Source: Phoenix dactylifera
Taxonomy: Eukaryota > Streptophyta > Magnoliopsida > Arecales > Arecaceae
Direction of reading: 5' to 3'
Length of the DNA: 64,000 bases
Assembly (NCBI RefSeq): GCF_009389715.1
Contig: NW_024067848.1
Span: forward strand, 124,001 to 188,000
Position numbers and translations under genes: made by a program. Each line of letters starts with the position of its first letter. Positions within the stretch are counted from its first letter, which is position 1. Below, in pieces: positions 50,101 to 61,915 of this stretch. The notes under the pieces are model-generated. The model made no database searches. It saw nothing but the letters and a program-made list of their open reading frames with translations, and was not told the DNA's origin.

Positions 50101-50450
50101 CCAGCAGCCGGCCAGCCGAGCGCCGCCGTGATCTCCAAAATCAACGCCTTATCCCAATATTCCATCGACAGACATGGAAGCCAGACCCAAACCACCGTTG
50201 TCTTCACCTGGACACCGAGGATGAAGTCTGGAATGCATGGTTCCATTGCGTGTAGCTGTCTAGCCACCAACCATAGCCCGCTGGTCAGAGCCGCATCCTG
50301 ATGTGCCTCTTTCCTTAAATGGAAGGTGAAGTGGGAAGGTGCAGTGGGCCTCCGCCACTGAAAAAGCTTCCACATTGTAGTCAAGTTTCCCCCGAGTTTT
50401 GAGATCTCAAGCAAACCACTCGGCAGGGACTCTCCACCCAACCTGCATGA
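47190..50450 (-). mobile_element. L1-type LINE (minus), 3' truncated in RT
   Basis: On the minus strand from the right: an ORF1-like region with a DUF4283-like start (about 50441-50094) and a CCHC knuckle C-Y-P-C-G-R-I-G-H-K (about 49970), then Pro/Ser-rich sequence to about 49000. ORF2 starts around 48830 with LLIWNCRGAGKPSF, typical of plant L1 endonuclease starts. VVGNFNCIDG and LVDLGFSGPRFT (about 48430-48250) are endonuclease motifs. The RT start appears at about 47480 (V-T-A-T-D-V-Q-E-A-I-W-F-L-A-E-D-K) and fades by 47190. Many frameshifts; dead. Confidence 0.82.
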
Positions 50451-51462
50451 AGATTAAAGCACTCACCCAGCCGACCGCTCAGAGAGCGCTCTCAGCTCAC
50501 AGCCTAAGGTCTTTTTTAGTTGAAATAGAAAATTTTCAAACTAAAATAAATATTCTTGCTATCTTGCTGCCAAAGTTCACGTGATGGCCAGCCCGTTACA
50601 CCAGTACTAAATTAATTTGCCTGGATAAGGTAAACAGTCTTTCTTCTGGAATTGGCTTGAGGTACAGTGTTGTGTTTCCTACTCCATGCAAGTTGTCGGG
50701 AAGCCCTGGAAGCACTGACAATTGTTTATTAATTCCATTCACGAGAGCCCATTTCCGGTGAATCTACGCTTCTATACAACGCAACCTCCACGATGACACC
50801 GCACCAATTTTGTTGGACGCTCGGCCTCGATATAAGAAAGGGCATAAATCGGAGAAGGAAACTCTGCAGAGTGGGAAAAAAAAAGAGAAAATTATAAAAA
50901 AACTTAATAGAATTAGAAATGCTATGGCAGCCGGTCTCTGTTCTTTTTTCTTTTATTTTTTAAATTCTTTCACTACATATATGAAAAATATTTAGGGTCA
51001 AAAGCCTCGATCATCTTCCGATTTCATCAAATTGAATGCGGATCAGTAGGAGAGCTGGACAGAATCCAAAATGAGTCACTACATGAAAAAGTTCGAATCG
51101 TGCCCAAATTATTGGAGACTCTAGGCTGCCCATATAACCTCTCGTTGACGTTCTCTTCTCTTTAAAATCAAATAACTTTATGAACTCTACACGTGGTGCC
51201 ACCTTATAATAAGGGTGTAGCATTTCGAGCAACCAAGCCCAAATTTTATTATTTACCTTGCTTCAATCAAATTACATTGAACTATAGAATTAAAATGGAT
51301 CATGTTATGCTCATCTCGCAAGTTGAACCATGTGAATTCACATGCCAAATTTCTAGTCCCAAGTATACATATAGCGGCAAGTTTCCAATCATGAGTTCCA
51401 ACGGGCGCAAGAACACTGAAGAGAGCAGCACTTCCATCCTAACAAAGTGAAGCCTTTCAACA
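50451..51462. other. UGT-4 upstream flank
   Basis: No recognisable gene. The last few hundred bases should contain the UGT-4 promoter. A TATACATATA string at about 51364 lies roughly 100 bp before the ATG and could serve as TATA box, but this is weak. Confidence 0.4.
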
Positions 51463-53990
51463 ATGAGGCCTCACGCGGTCATCATCCCTTACACTGGTTC
51501 AGGCCACATAAACCCCATGCTGAAGCTAGCCAAGCTGCTTCATTCCAAAGGCTGCTACGTCACCTTCATCAACACTGAGTTCAGCCGCGAGCGCATTCTG
51601 AGGAATGAAGGGCCCAACGCTCTCAAGGGATCCGATGAAGGCTTCCGATTCGAAACCATACCTGGTAGTCTCTCACCTTCTGACCAGGAAAACCCACAGC
51701 AAGTCCTCAAACTGTGCCCCTCAACCCAGAAGAGCTGTGCTGCTGCTCTTGAAGAGCTGCTTGTGAAGCTTAACGACTCATCGGATGTGCCCCCAGTCAC
51801 TTGCATTATACTCAATGGACTCATGATCTTTTCTCTGGACGTGGCTGAGAAATTGGGCGTCCCTGCGCTGGTGTTCTGCACAACGAGCGCTTGTGGTTTC
51901 ATGGGCACCATTCACTTGGGAGAGCTCATTAAAAGAGGATATACGCCACTCGAAGGTACCTACTTTGCCTTGAATATTTCTATATTTTTCTTACGTTTTT
52001 TATTTGCATTTTTCTTAAAAATATTTATATTTGTAGTAGGGATATATCTAAGCGGTTGATTGGTTTGCTTGTTTTTAGATCATGTAAATGGAGGGATAAA
52101 AAAGCTTAGACTTTATTTTCCTTTGCTTTCCATTTTTCATATTTGTTGTACCATTTGACTTCTATATATTAATGCGCCGATGATAGGGTCTCCAAATCTA
52201 GGGATGAAAATAAGTCGGATAAAATCCGGCTATCAGTTTTCATATCTGATTTCGATCGGATTTAGATAGAAATTTTGATATTCGATCTAATCTGAAAACA
52301 AATTCAGATATTTACTTATAAATCTTGCTGGATTCAAATCCAAATTTATATTTTATATTATATCGAGAATCCAGCAAGCGGCCTTTCACTTCCATGATAA
52401 GCAATCCATCACCAATTTAAAATATTAATTTTTATGTATATATGTAGTTTATTTTACTTATTCATATATATATAAATATAAGCTATTAAATAATCATTTA
52501 ATATACATTGTGATATTTTATATTTTAATTATTATTTTTATATTAAAATAAATCCTTCTCTCTTGGATAAAAATAAAAATAAATAACTATGTTTCCTCTT
52601 TATGATATTTTTAATGGAAACATGGTTAGACCAAAATGATGTAGACCTTTGACTCGGCTGATCTCTATATATGCAACTTACATCCATATTTTCATATGGA
52701 TATAAGTAATATTACACTTGCATCCATATCCTTCAAAAAAAAAAAATAGATATACATGCTTAATATTTGATTCATAGATGTACCATTCCGAACAAATATA
52801 TATGGATACTAATTTTAATATTCATTTAATATCAAAATCTATATTTGTATTCATAAAAAAAATATGGATACAAATTAATATGTATCCATATCCAGCGCTA
52901 GCCAAATACTCTGGTCTCGCACAAATTAATGGATTTCTTAAGAAAAGAAGTATAAATCTTTCTTTTGTTTTAAAATTCTCTGTCTGGATGGGCCCTCTGG
53001 CGTGATTATAATGCCATGGCATGATTAGTCCCCTTGTTTTGTGTAGATGAGCGTTGCTTGACAAACGGCTACCTCGACACGGTAATAGATTGGATCCCCG
53101 GGATGAAAGATATTCGTCTGAGAGACCTGACTAGTTTCCTTAGAACAACCGATCCTGATGATTCTCTCCTCAAGACCGAGATGGAGGAGACAAATAACAC
53201 ATTCAGAGCTTGGGGTCTCATCCTCAACACATTCGATCGCATGGAGTGCAATGTCTTGGATGCTTTGAAACGTATGTTCCCTCGGATGTACACCGTAGGG
53301 CCTTTGTCAGCACTACTCAATCAGACGACCGAAAACCAATGGAATTCAGTGCGCTTAAGCCTTTGGGAAGAAAATCATGGCTGCCTCCAGTGGTTGGACA
53401 CTCAGAGAGCTGCTTCCGTCGTCTACGTGAACTTCGGAAGCCTCACGACCATGACGGTCGAGCAGCTGATGGAGTTTGCATGGGGAGTTGCGGATAGCAA
53501 TCATCCCTTCATGTGCATCATCAGACCTGATCTTGTTGCTGGTGGACTTGAGGCACTGCCGAAGGAATTCATCATAAAAACCGAGGACAGGAGCTTCCTC
53601 ACTAGTTGGTGTCCGCAAGAAGAAGTGCTCTCTCATCCTGCTATTGGTTGCTTTCTGACGCATAGCGGTTGGAATTCGACCATGGAGAGTGTGTGTGGTG
53701 GTGTACCAATGATATGCTGGCCAAACTTCGCAGACCAATACACTAATTGCAGATATGCTGACAAGGAGTGGGAAATAGGCGTGGAGATTGACCAAGAAGT
53801 GAAGCGGGAGCAAGTTATGGGTACGGTGAGGGAAGTAATGGAAGGAGAGAGAGGTAAGGAGATGAGGAAGAATGCCATGAAATGGAAAGAGAGGGCAGAG
53901 CAAGCTACTAGACAAGGTGGATCTTCTTATGAAAACATGGAAAGATTAGCCAAGGACCTGAACCAGTTCATGATCATGAGGACTGGATAG
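51463..53990 (+). CDS. Divergent UGT85-type glycosyltransferase lacking the catalytic Asp (UGT-4)
   Basis: Exons 51463-51955 and 53047-53990, phase-1 intron of 1091 bp, giving 478 aa. The reading frame is intact and the overall layout matches its neighbours: catalytic His15 (PYTGSGHINPM), TNGYLDTVIDWIPG at the exon 2 start, PSPG box at 352-395 with THSGWNS. Three deviations stand out. The dyad Asp found in DGVMSF of the other copies is Asn118 (CIILNGLMIF, codon AAT at 51814). The PSPG ends NFADQ in place of FFAEQ. The usual LWIIRPDL reads MCIIRPDL. Without the dyad Asp, activation of the acceptor hydroxyl by His is expected to be weakened, so the protein may be inactive, altered in activity, or a recent pseudogene still open. 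The intron contains AT-rich pieces of the R family (about 52190-52910). Confidence 0.9.
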
Positions 53991-54409
53991 TTTAGTTATA
54001 TTGGTGCAATGGTGCATTGTGAGAGGGGAATAATGCAACTTGGTAACCTATGCACCAAGCTTTTGTGGTTGTGTGTGCTCTTCTAAAGTTCAGCAATCAA
54101 GTATCTTATCTGCTCATTCTAATATTCTTATTGCAGATCATCATTGTGCAATAAAAACTGAAAGATTTGATTAATCTAGCTGAATCGATTGGTATAAAAG
54201 ACTAGCCAAAAGATCCAATGTATAGTGTAACAAATCAAGACCTTTCTAAAAAAGCTAGCCAGAAGATGTTATGTGGATTTTTTGGTCTTGTATAAGTAGC
54301 CATTATTGACCCAGTGCATAGCCGGAAAGCGTTATCCAAAGATTCTATACGAGTGTTTGTGGATTTTTGATCACAGAATAAAGATTCTATCCAAAGATGA
54401 CACATGGCC

Positions 54410-56317
54410 GGAGAAAGCAGAGCAAGCTACTAGGCAAGGTATATAGATCTTGAAAACTAGAAATTCCTGACTGTAATCAGCTTATAGTAGAAAGAAAGGT
54501 TAGTAATTTGGCTACTGTGCCAAAATTTATCAATGCTTTTTACTAGCGCTGATATATTACAATACTTAAAAACGTTGAAAGTGGAAGAAGTAGTTATCCC
54601 GGCGTTTTTTGGTAAGCATCGTTGGAAGCCAAAAATTAGATGACACATAAGCATCAGAGATGATTTACCGATGCTTTTCTACAAGCATCATCAGGAGCCT
54701 TCCAAATTCTAGAGTTGTTTGATTTCAGACTTATTTAATTTGATCTCTAAGATTATATCCCAATCTATAATAACCTTATAATTAATTTATGTTCAAATCC
54801 AATAATGAACCCCTTTGCTCCTTTGGTCAGCCTTTGACACACACTAATTCAGATACACATTAGCTAGGTCCATGACAGAATGCATCATAGCTTTTGGGAG
54901 CCTTCATAAAGAGAATAAAAGAAACAAATAGATAAACTTCATGCAAATGCTATCTTCAATATCAATCTCTATATGTGTGGGGGAGAGAGAGAGAGAGAGA
55001 TTAAATTTTGGTTGCTTATATCTTGTGTTGTGTAGAGATAGGACTTATACCATGGAAAAGAGGCTTTTTGGCATATGGTCGAAGCGATAAGAGCAAAGAT
55101 TAAGTGAGGGAATAAAGTCCACTAAATTTCATCATATAAAGTGTGCACACCATGTCTTGGTGATGTCAATGGTTTGTATATTTGGTGAATTTGTATATTC
55201 CTTTTTCTCCATTTTCTCACTTAGTATCTAATTTTATTTATTTTTTTTAGATAACTTGCAATTCAATCAGTATTCTAATAGAATGAATAAAGTTGGATAA
55301 ATAAGTTGAGATCCATCAAAAAATATTTGGATAGAGTTTAAAATTTTATTAAATTTGTTATTGAGAAAGCTAATATAAATGGAAAAATTTTATGTCCATG
55401 TCAAAAATATGTTAATTCTTTTTTCTTGTTCTAAAAATTATTGAAGAACATTTGGTGTAGAATGAATCTTTAAAGAAATTAATATACTGAATGAGTATTT
55501 CGTGGAGAGTCCTTATTTTCGTCTTCATGTAACCATCCTTTTTATATAGAACATATCTCTAGTTTTGGATCCAGTAACACGAAAAAAAAATTTGTAGGAG
55601 AAGATGATATAAGCAGCTTACTTAGAGATGCTCTTGAACATAGTATTCAAAATTTAACAAATTTTATTGGAGAACAAGAAGCAGATACAATAAATGATAA
55701 GCACATATTTACTAATTTTATGCATGTTGAGAAACCTATACATTCATCTAATAATGAGACAGCTCAGTATCACAACTTGATAAAAGATTGTGATCAAGAA
55801 CTATATCTGGATTGTAAAATATTTTTGAAGATTTCTTTCTTGTACATTTATATATGTCTTATGTTATGTATGCATTATGTGTATATATTTGTATATAGAG
55901 TTTTAAATTTTTTAAATATTTTTTTAAACTAAATAATTTACACTTACGATGCTTTAAAGCATCGTTAAAACATACTTTAGCGGCGCTTATTTGTGCCGTT
56001 AATTAGCGACGCAAATAAGCGTCACTAATATAAGACGCTTTATCGCCTATGCTATTTAAAAGCGTCAGTGATTAGTGATACTTATAAGCATCGTTTGTTA
56101 TAACTAACGATACGAACCAAAAGTGTCGTAAAATTATTTTTCTACAGTAGCATTGCCAACACTTTTACGATGCATTAAAGAGCATCGGAAATCTGACTCG
56201 AACGTTTTTTCACGTCGGCAAATCCATTGAAAAGTGTGGACAATGCCAGATATAATTGTAGTATTATGAAAATATGGAAAGATTAGCCAAAGACTTGAAC
56301 TAGTTCATGATCATGAG
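54410..56317 (+). pseudogene. Second UGT-4-like 3' tail, split by a CACTA element
   Basis: Two short pieces match the last 100 bases of UGT-4: 54412-54441 (GCAGAGCAAGCTACTA) and about 56269-56317 (GGAAAGATTAGCCAA, TTCATGATCATGAG). They are the left and right parts of one duplicated 3' end, separated by 1.8 kb of CACTA sequence and followed immediately by the LTR of the large Copia. The rest of the gene copy is missing. Confidence 0.8.
54470..56268 (+). mobile_element. CACTA (En/Spm)-type transposon remnant
   Basis: A region at about 55597-55850 encodes LLRDALEHSIQNL and, further on, DCDQELYLDCKIFLKISFL, which corresponds to the D-A-E-x-P-L-Y-P-G-C-x-x-F-S-x-L-S-F motif of TNP2 transposases. 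The flanks (54530-54710 and 55945-56240) carry many GCATCG/CGATGC and GCGTC/GACGC inverted words, as in CACTA subterminal repeats. Exact ends were not found and the transposase is only a short N-terminal piece. Confidence 0.65.
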
Positions 56318-58546
56318 TGAAAGAGTAGATGCCCTACAAGCCAATCGCAATATGTATTGCGAAGGATTTTTTTTTGATTTTTCAAATCATGTACATGACA
56401 TTTAAATATGAATAAAGGCATTGTGTCATATGCTGTTGATTATATTTGTGATAAACCCCTTAGATTAGGGCAATGGTTTTGAGGCTATGATGAGATCATA
56501 CTAGTGAGACCTAAAATCCTAAAATCCTAATCTTAAATATTCCCAGTCATTGGTACATTGAGTCAGGGATCAATGTTTACCAGAAAGACTGGCACATCTT
56601 ATGTATACTCGATGCAGAGGGTGATTGATCTCACAATCACTTGTGTGGAGATACTAATACAAAGATGTGGGTGCTCATTAGAAAAATAAGTTCACTGAAT
56701 TGACTTACAAAGAGAAATCTTATGAAGTCTTACTTACATATCAAAAGATGATTCTCTTAGTGGAAGTTGTGCAACTGATCCTATGACCTGAGATCACCAT
56801 GGTATCTTGTGCGCATGAATCCATGTTTTGGTTTACACTCATTCATAACAATAAGTTGTGTACGAGGTCTTCTGGATATGGTCAATAAGGAATTAATCAC
56901 TTCTAGTAAGAGAAGATAGCATCCTATTTATTCTAATCATATGATAATTCAGAAAGCCTTTGATCAAAGCAGAATAAAAATTAGAAAGAGTTTCTAATGT
57001 TTCGTTATTTAAATTATCATTGAAAGATTGAGAAAGATATGAATATGAAATTGAGTTTGACATATATTCATACTCATATACATATTCGGGATGCAGTTTA
57101 ATTAAAGGATTGAATTGCATAGTAACTTGCCACTGAAGGGTATTTTTGGTATTTCTACCAAATTTCATATTTTTCGGGTAGACATGACACGTTGCTAGAC
57201 GTCAATCTTGTCTTATAGGTTTGATCGAATTAAAGAGTTTAATTCGATCACCAATTAGAAAGGATTCTAATTGTTAAGTTCGGGTTCGCGCAGTTTGGAC
57301 TTAAATCAATTAGAAGAGTTCTAATCAAGTTGGGTCAACTCGCACTCACACCTATTGCTGGCTAAGTATGGAACCCAATGGGTCACACATAAGAAAACTT
57401 ATCAAAGGTCAAATTGGATTAGATCATGTTTGCAAGATAAACATCCTAGCAGGTGTTGCAAACCCTTAGCTCCTGATTCGAATTGGATTCGAATCTGATT
57501 CGAATTGAATTCGAATTTGATTCTTAATTGATCTAATTTGATTAGTTCATGTTCTAATATGGGTTAGCCAAGAGTTGGCACCTAATTGGCTTGGTTTGAG
57601 TCTAATTGGATTAGATTTGATAAATCATTCAATCTAGACTGCTAGATCTTGATCTACTGTTGGATGAAGACATAATGGAGAGTTGGTTTAACCCAATTGG
57701 ATTGGGTTAGAGGATGGCTATCATAATTGACCATTGGATCTTAATCCCACCATTGGATAAAGACATAATAGGTCAAGTGAATGGTGCCTTGCATTGGAGC
57801 CCTTGGATCATCATCATGAAAGATCAAGAGCTGAGGCATGATGGACATGTGATTGGCATGTGATGTTGACTTGATCAAAATATGGCACCACATGAAAGGA
57901 CATATCATTTGATATACCTCCTCACTTGATCTGTGCCTCCTCTTATTTGATATGGCCCTTTAGATGATGCCCTTTCATAAAAGGATGTGTGGATGGGATG
58001 CATCCCTTGAAGATGCATCCCTACGCCTATTATAAATAGGCTAGCGCTCCATGGGTTTCATTATTCCAACTCCACCGCATTCTCTCTCCCTTATCCCTTC
58101 TTTCTTACAAGGCTTTGTCTCTTTCTAGCATTGCTTCTAGGGTGTCCTAATCCAAGACAAGGTGGTCTTCTTTAGGACAAAAGGATTAAAAGTGATTTTA
58201 GAAGGTGAAAGAAAAATAGAAAGAAAGGAAAGCAAGCCATTAGAGTTCTTTAGAAGAATTCTGCATTAAGGATCAAAGTCTTTGGAGCTTAAGACTTGAA
58301 TTAAGTTTTAAGGTGATTAAGTCTTTGGATCAACGTTGGAGGGTGAACATTTGGGCACCTAGTAAAAATTCTGCATATTAGATTAGCTTTAGAGGTATTC
58401 TTCTGTTTCTGCATTTATATTATATTATTTGATTGCTTCTATTAAGGTGATCTAGGCTTATAAGGGTTTAATGTTAAGAAACTTTATTAAAAATTTTTTA
58501 AAATTTCTAGCTTCCGCTGCGCATTATAACATGCTAAAACCCTTCA
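56318..58546 (+). repeat. 5' LTR of the large Copia (2229 bp)
   Basis: Starts TGAAAGAGTAG and ends ACCCTTCA just before the primer site. The start is repeated at 63608. A TATA box TATAAATA at 58031-58038 in GC-poor sequence marks the likely U3/R border. 57478-57512 has overlapping GATTCGAAT palindromes. No protein is encoded. Confidence 0.92.
58031..58038 (+). promoter_or_regulatory. LTR TATA box
   Basis: TATAAATA inside the 5' LTR, about 0.5 kb before its 3' end, a usual position for the retrotransposon promoter. Confidence 0.55.
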
Positions 58547-58547
58547 G

Positions 58548-58560
58548 TGGTATCAGAGCC
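58548..58560 (+). other. Primer-binding site for initiator methionine tRNA
   Basis: TGGTATCAGAGCC, the classic plant Copia primer site, one base after the LTR end. Confidence 0.92.
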
Positions 58561-59165
58561 ATCCTTAATTAGTTCAATCAAATGATTATGTATGATGTAT
58601 GATTATTAGTTTACTATGAGATAGTAATGTCATATGCTTAGTGAAATGCTGAAATGTACGATTCATATATGTTATGATATATAATAAAATGTCATGATAT
58701 GAATTTTCTATATGAAGATATGTTGAAGCATGTTAATTGATTCAATCAATTGCTTATGATTTGTACATGCTATGAGATAGCTATGATGCATGATAGTTGG
58801 TTATGATATATATATGCTATGAGATAGATATATAATTTGTTGTAACATATACAAAGACATATTCAATATGTTACAATTATAGAATGTGCATGAGACCAGT
58901 TAGCCCTCAATAAAAATTATATTAAGTCATAGTATTAAAAAATTTTGGGCTAATCCATTCTAGAACAATTAATCTAATTGGTGTCTAAGGAAAGCACTAA
59001 AGGTGGTTCTCTAATTAGGACCTTACTCTCTGAGTAAGGAGAGCCTCCCACCTGCTTACCTGGCCAATTGTTTGATTGCCTATTATGGATAAGTTTAATG
59101 TTGATATAATACTATTAATAGCCTTCCTTCATGCCTCGACATTATTATGTCAAGATCCATGCTAG

Positions 59166-59462
59166 TTTGTTGTGCAACCACAAGGCTTGCAATGGGGACT
59201 GATGTTATACTGTCTTGGTGCATAGAGATGCTTATGGCATATTTTAATATTTGCTTTGTTGTGCAACCACAAGAGCAATATTATTTGAATATGACTGTAA
59301 GGAAATGAAGGCTTTGACTTAACTAAAACATTATAGTTTGTTGTGCAACCACAAGGCTATAAATGTTTTAAGAGGACAAGATAAAGTTGAGAATTGCATG
59401 AGATGTAATTGGAAAGAGTTTCCTACCTTTGAACTCATAAGGGTTTGTTGTGTAACCACAAG
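59166..59462 (+). repeat. Four spaced copies of a hairpin-forming 19-mer in the Copia leader
   Basis: TTTGTTGTGCAACCACAAG at 59166, 59255, 59337 and (one change) 59444. Each can fold TTGTG against CACAA around a CAAC loop. Intervening sequence is different in each interval. Confidence 0.9.
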
Positions 59463-59586
59463 ACTTTTATGATGAATTAGGATCTTAACCCTACTAAGAA
59501 AGATTAAGTTTTTCCATTTATCATAGGAGAAGGCTATGATATTCGATTAAAATAGTAGGAAACAATTAGATAAAGTCCTAGTCTAA

Positions 59587-60450
59587 TTGCATATATATCA
59601 TCATGATTGGTCTGCTTATGGTAGTTTTGTTCTTGCTTATGTAGAATTATTAAATATCATCTTCACTATCACTAAGAGACATCTTAGATGCCAACAAGTT
59701 AACCGGCCAAACTATGTGGACTGGTTGAGGAATCTTAAGATTGTACTCACTCAGGAAAAAATTTTCTATATTCTTGAAACCCCTGATCTTGGAGATCTAG
59801 GGGATGATGCTACTGAAGAAGAGATTGCCATACACAAGATGTGGAAGAATGACAGTTTGACTGTCAAATGTATCATGCTTGCCTCCATGAGCAATGAGCT
59901 ACAGAGGCAACATGATAGCATGGATACTCTCTCCATACTTCTTAATTTAAAGGAACTATATGGAGAGCAAAGCAGGACTGCTAGATATGAGATATTTAAG
60001 AAGATATTCCGTGCTAGAATAAATGAAGGGACATCTGTGCAAAACCATTGTCTTATGGTTAGAAACTTGATCACCAGATTAAGTCAGTTAGGTTTTGCTA
60101 TGGACAGCGAGCTCAATCAGGATTTGATCCTGCAATCACTACCTGATTCATTCTCTCAGTTTGTTGTGAACTATCATATGAACAAACTGAATACCTCTTT
60201 GCCTGAGCTATTAAACATGCTCAAAATAGCTGAGGGCCACATCAAGAAAGAGAAGGGTCCAATTCTTCTTGTAGATGGTGCCTTCAGAAAAAAGTCGGGC
60301 AATAAGGGTTCTAAGAAAAGGTTGAACCCTAAAGGAAGCATCAATAAGAAAAAGAAAGGAAAGAAAATCTCCAAACCAAGTACCTATTTCCATTGCGGCT
60401 AGGAAGGTCACTGGAAGAGGAATTGTAAAAATTTTCTTGCAAGTGTAAAG
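59587..60450 (+). pseudogene. Copia gag (degenerate)
   Basis: From about 59705 (PNYVDWLRNL) the frame matches UBN2-type Copia gag and runs through ELQRQHDSMD and HMNKLNTSLPELL to a Lys-rich tail. The CCHC knuckle is interrupted by a TAG at 60400 at the position where relatives have Gln (F-H-C-G-stop-E-G-H-W). The N-terminal part before 59700 is not gag-like and the original start is unclear. Confidence 0.85.
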
Positions 60451-60477
60451 CAGGATGCAAAAGTTGCATCAAAATGT

Positions 60478-61915
60478 ATGTTTATGTTACATGCCAATTT
60501 GTCATTAAGTTCTTCAAATTTAAATTCATGGGTATTGGATACCGGCTGTGGTTCTCATATTTGCAAATCTTTGCATGGACTACAGAAAATTAGAAGTTTG
60601 AAAAAAGGTGATTTCGAGTTATATGGTGCTGGAGGAGAGTCTATTCAGGCTAAAGCTGTTGGAATCTACCATTTGGAGTTGCCCTCGGAAGAGCTCCTAG
60701 AATTAGAAGATTATTATTATATGTCCAAAATTATTAGAATGTAATTTTCATTCCTTTGTTGTTAAAGAAAGAATATGAAATTAATGTAAAGAGCAATGGT
60801 TGCTCAATTTCTTTTTCTAATAAAGTCTATTGCAATGGCATTATGGAAAATAGTTTTTTTGTTCTATTACTTAATGACAATGTCTTTCATATTGATAAAA
60901 GCAATAAAAGAAAGAGAGAAGAAGTAAATAACACCCTTCTTTGGCATTGCCGACTTGGTCACATAAGCGAATCAAGAATCAACAAGTTGTACAAAGAAGA
61001 GTTCTTGGATCCTTATGATTATGAATCAATAGGAACTTGTGAATTTTGTCTTATGGATAAAATGACTAAGTCTCCATTCCTCCATGTCCAATGAATGGAG
61101 AAAGGGCAAGTGAGTTATTAGGACTTGTGCATACAGATGTATGTGGTCCTATGAAAACTTCAGCTAAAGGTGGATACTCTTACTTCATCACATTCACTGA
61201 TGATTTATCAAGGTTCGGATATGTGTATATTATGAAACATAAATCCGAAGCCTTTGATAAGTTTAAAGAGTATCAAAATATGGTTGAAAAACAAACCGAA
61301 AAGTGTATTAAAATCCATCGATCTGATCGAGAAGGTGAATACCTTTCTAGTGATTTTTTAAATCATCTTAAAAAAAAGGGCATTCTCTCTAAATGGACAC
61401 CTCCGTATACGCCACAATTAAATGGTGTAGCCGAACGGAGAAATCGTACTCTATTAGATATGGTACGGTCCATGATGTGCTTTACAGATCTTCCTATTTC
61501 CTTCTGGGGTTTTGCCCTAGAAACTGCTGCACTTGTATTAAATAGGATACCATCAAAATCTGTATCTAGTACTCCATATGAGATATGGAGAGGAAAGAAG
61601 CCTAATCTTAAGTATCTTAATATATATATATGGGGTTGTAAAGTTTATGTCAAAAGAAATTTTGGACACAAGCTAAGTGCTAGATCAGATAAATGTATTT
61701 TTGTAGGTTATCCTAAAGATAGTATAGGATACATCTTCTATCATCCTACCGAACAAAAGGTTTTTGTAGGTAGACATGCAACTTTTTTAGAGAAAGAGTT
61801 TATCTTAGAAAAAGGCAAGGATAGGAGAATTGAACTTGAAGAAGTTCAAGACCTACAAATGGAAACACAAGATTTTCCTCAACCAGATGTACCCATTGAT
61901 GAAGTACAACCATAA
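60478..61915 (+). pseudogene. Copia protease and integrase (degenerate)
   Basis: Protease: WVLDTGCGSHICK at about 60525, with the catalytic D-T-G. A frameshift follows at about 60745. Pre-integrase: LLWHCRLGHISESRI with the paired C-E-F-C, giving the HHCC zinc site. A further break lies at about 61090. Integrase: HTDVCGPM, FTDDLSRFGY, HRSDREGEY and GVAERRNRTLLD supply the D, D and E of the catalytic triad. The frame closes at 61915 with a TAA where a Gln codon is likely ancestral. Confidence 0.85.

Noticed and set aside
48813-50255. Plus-strand frames of 60-115 codons
   Set aside because: Shadows of the minus-strand LINE ORF1, which carries the recognisable motifs.
59166-59462. Possible CRISPR-like array
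   Set aside because: Four motifs with irregular spacing inside a plant retrotransposon leader; this is not a CRISPR context.
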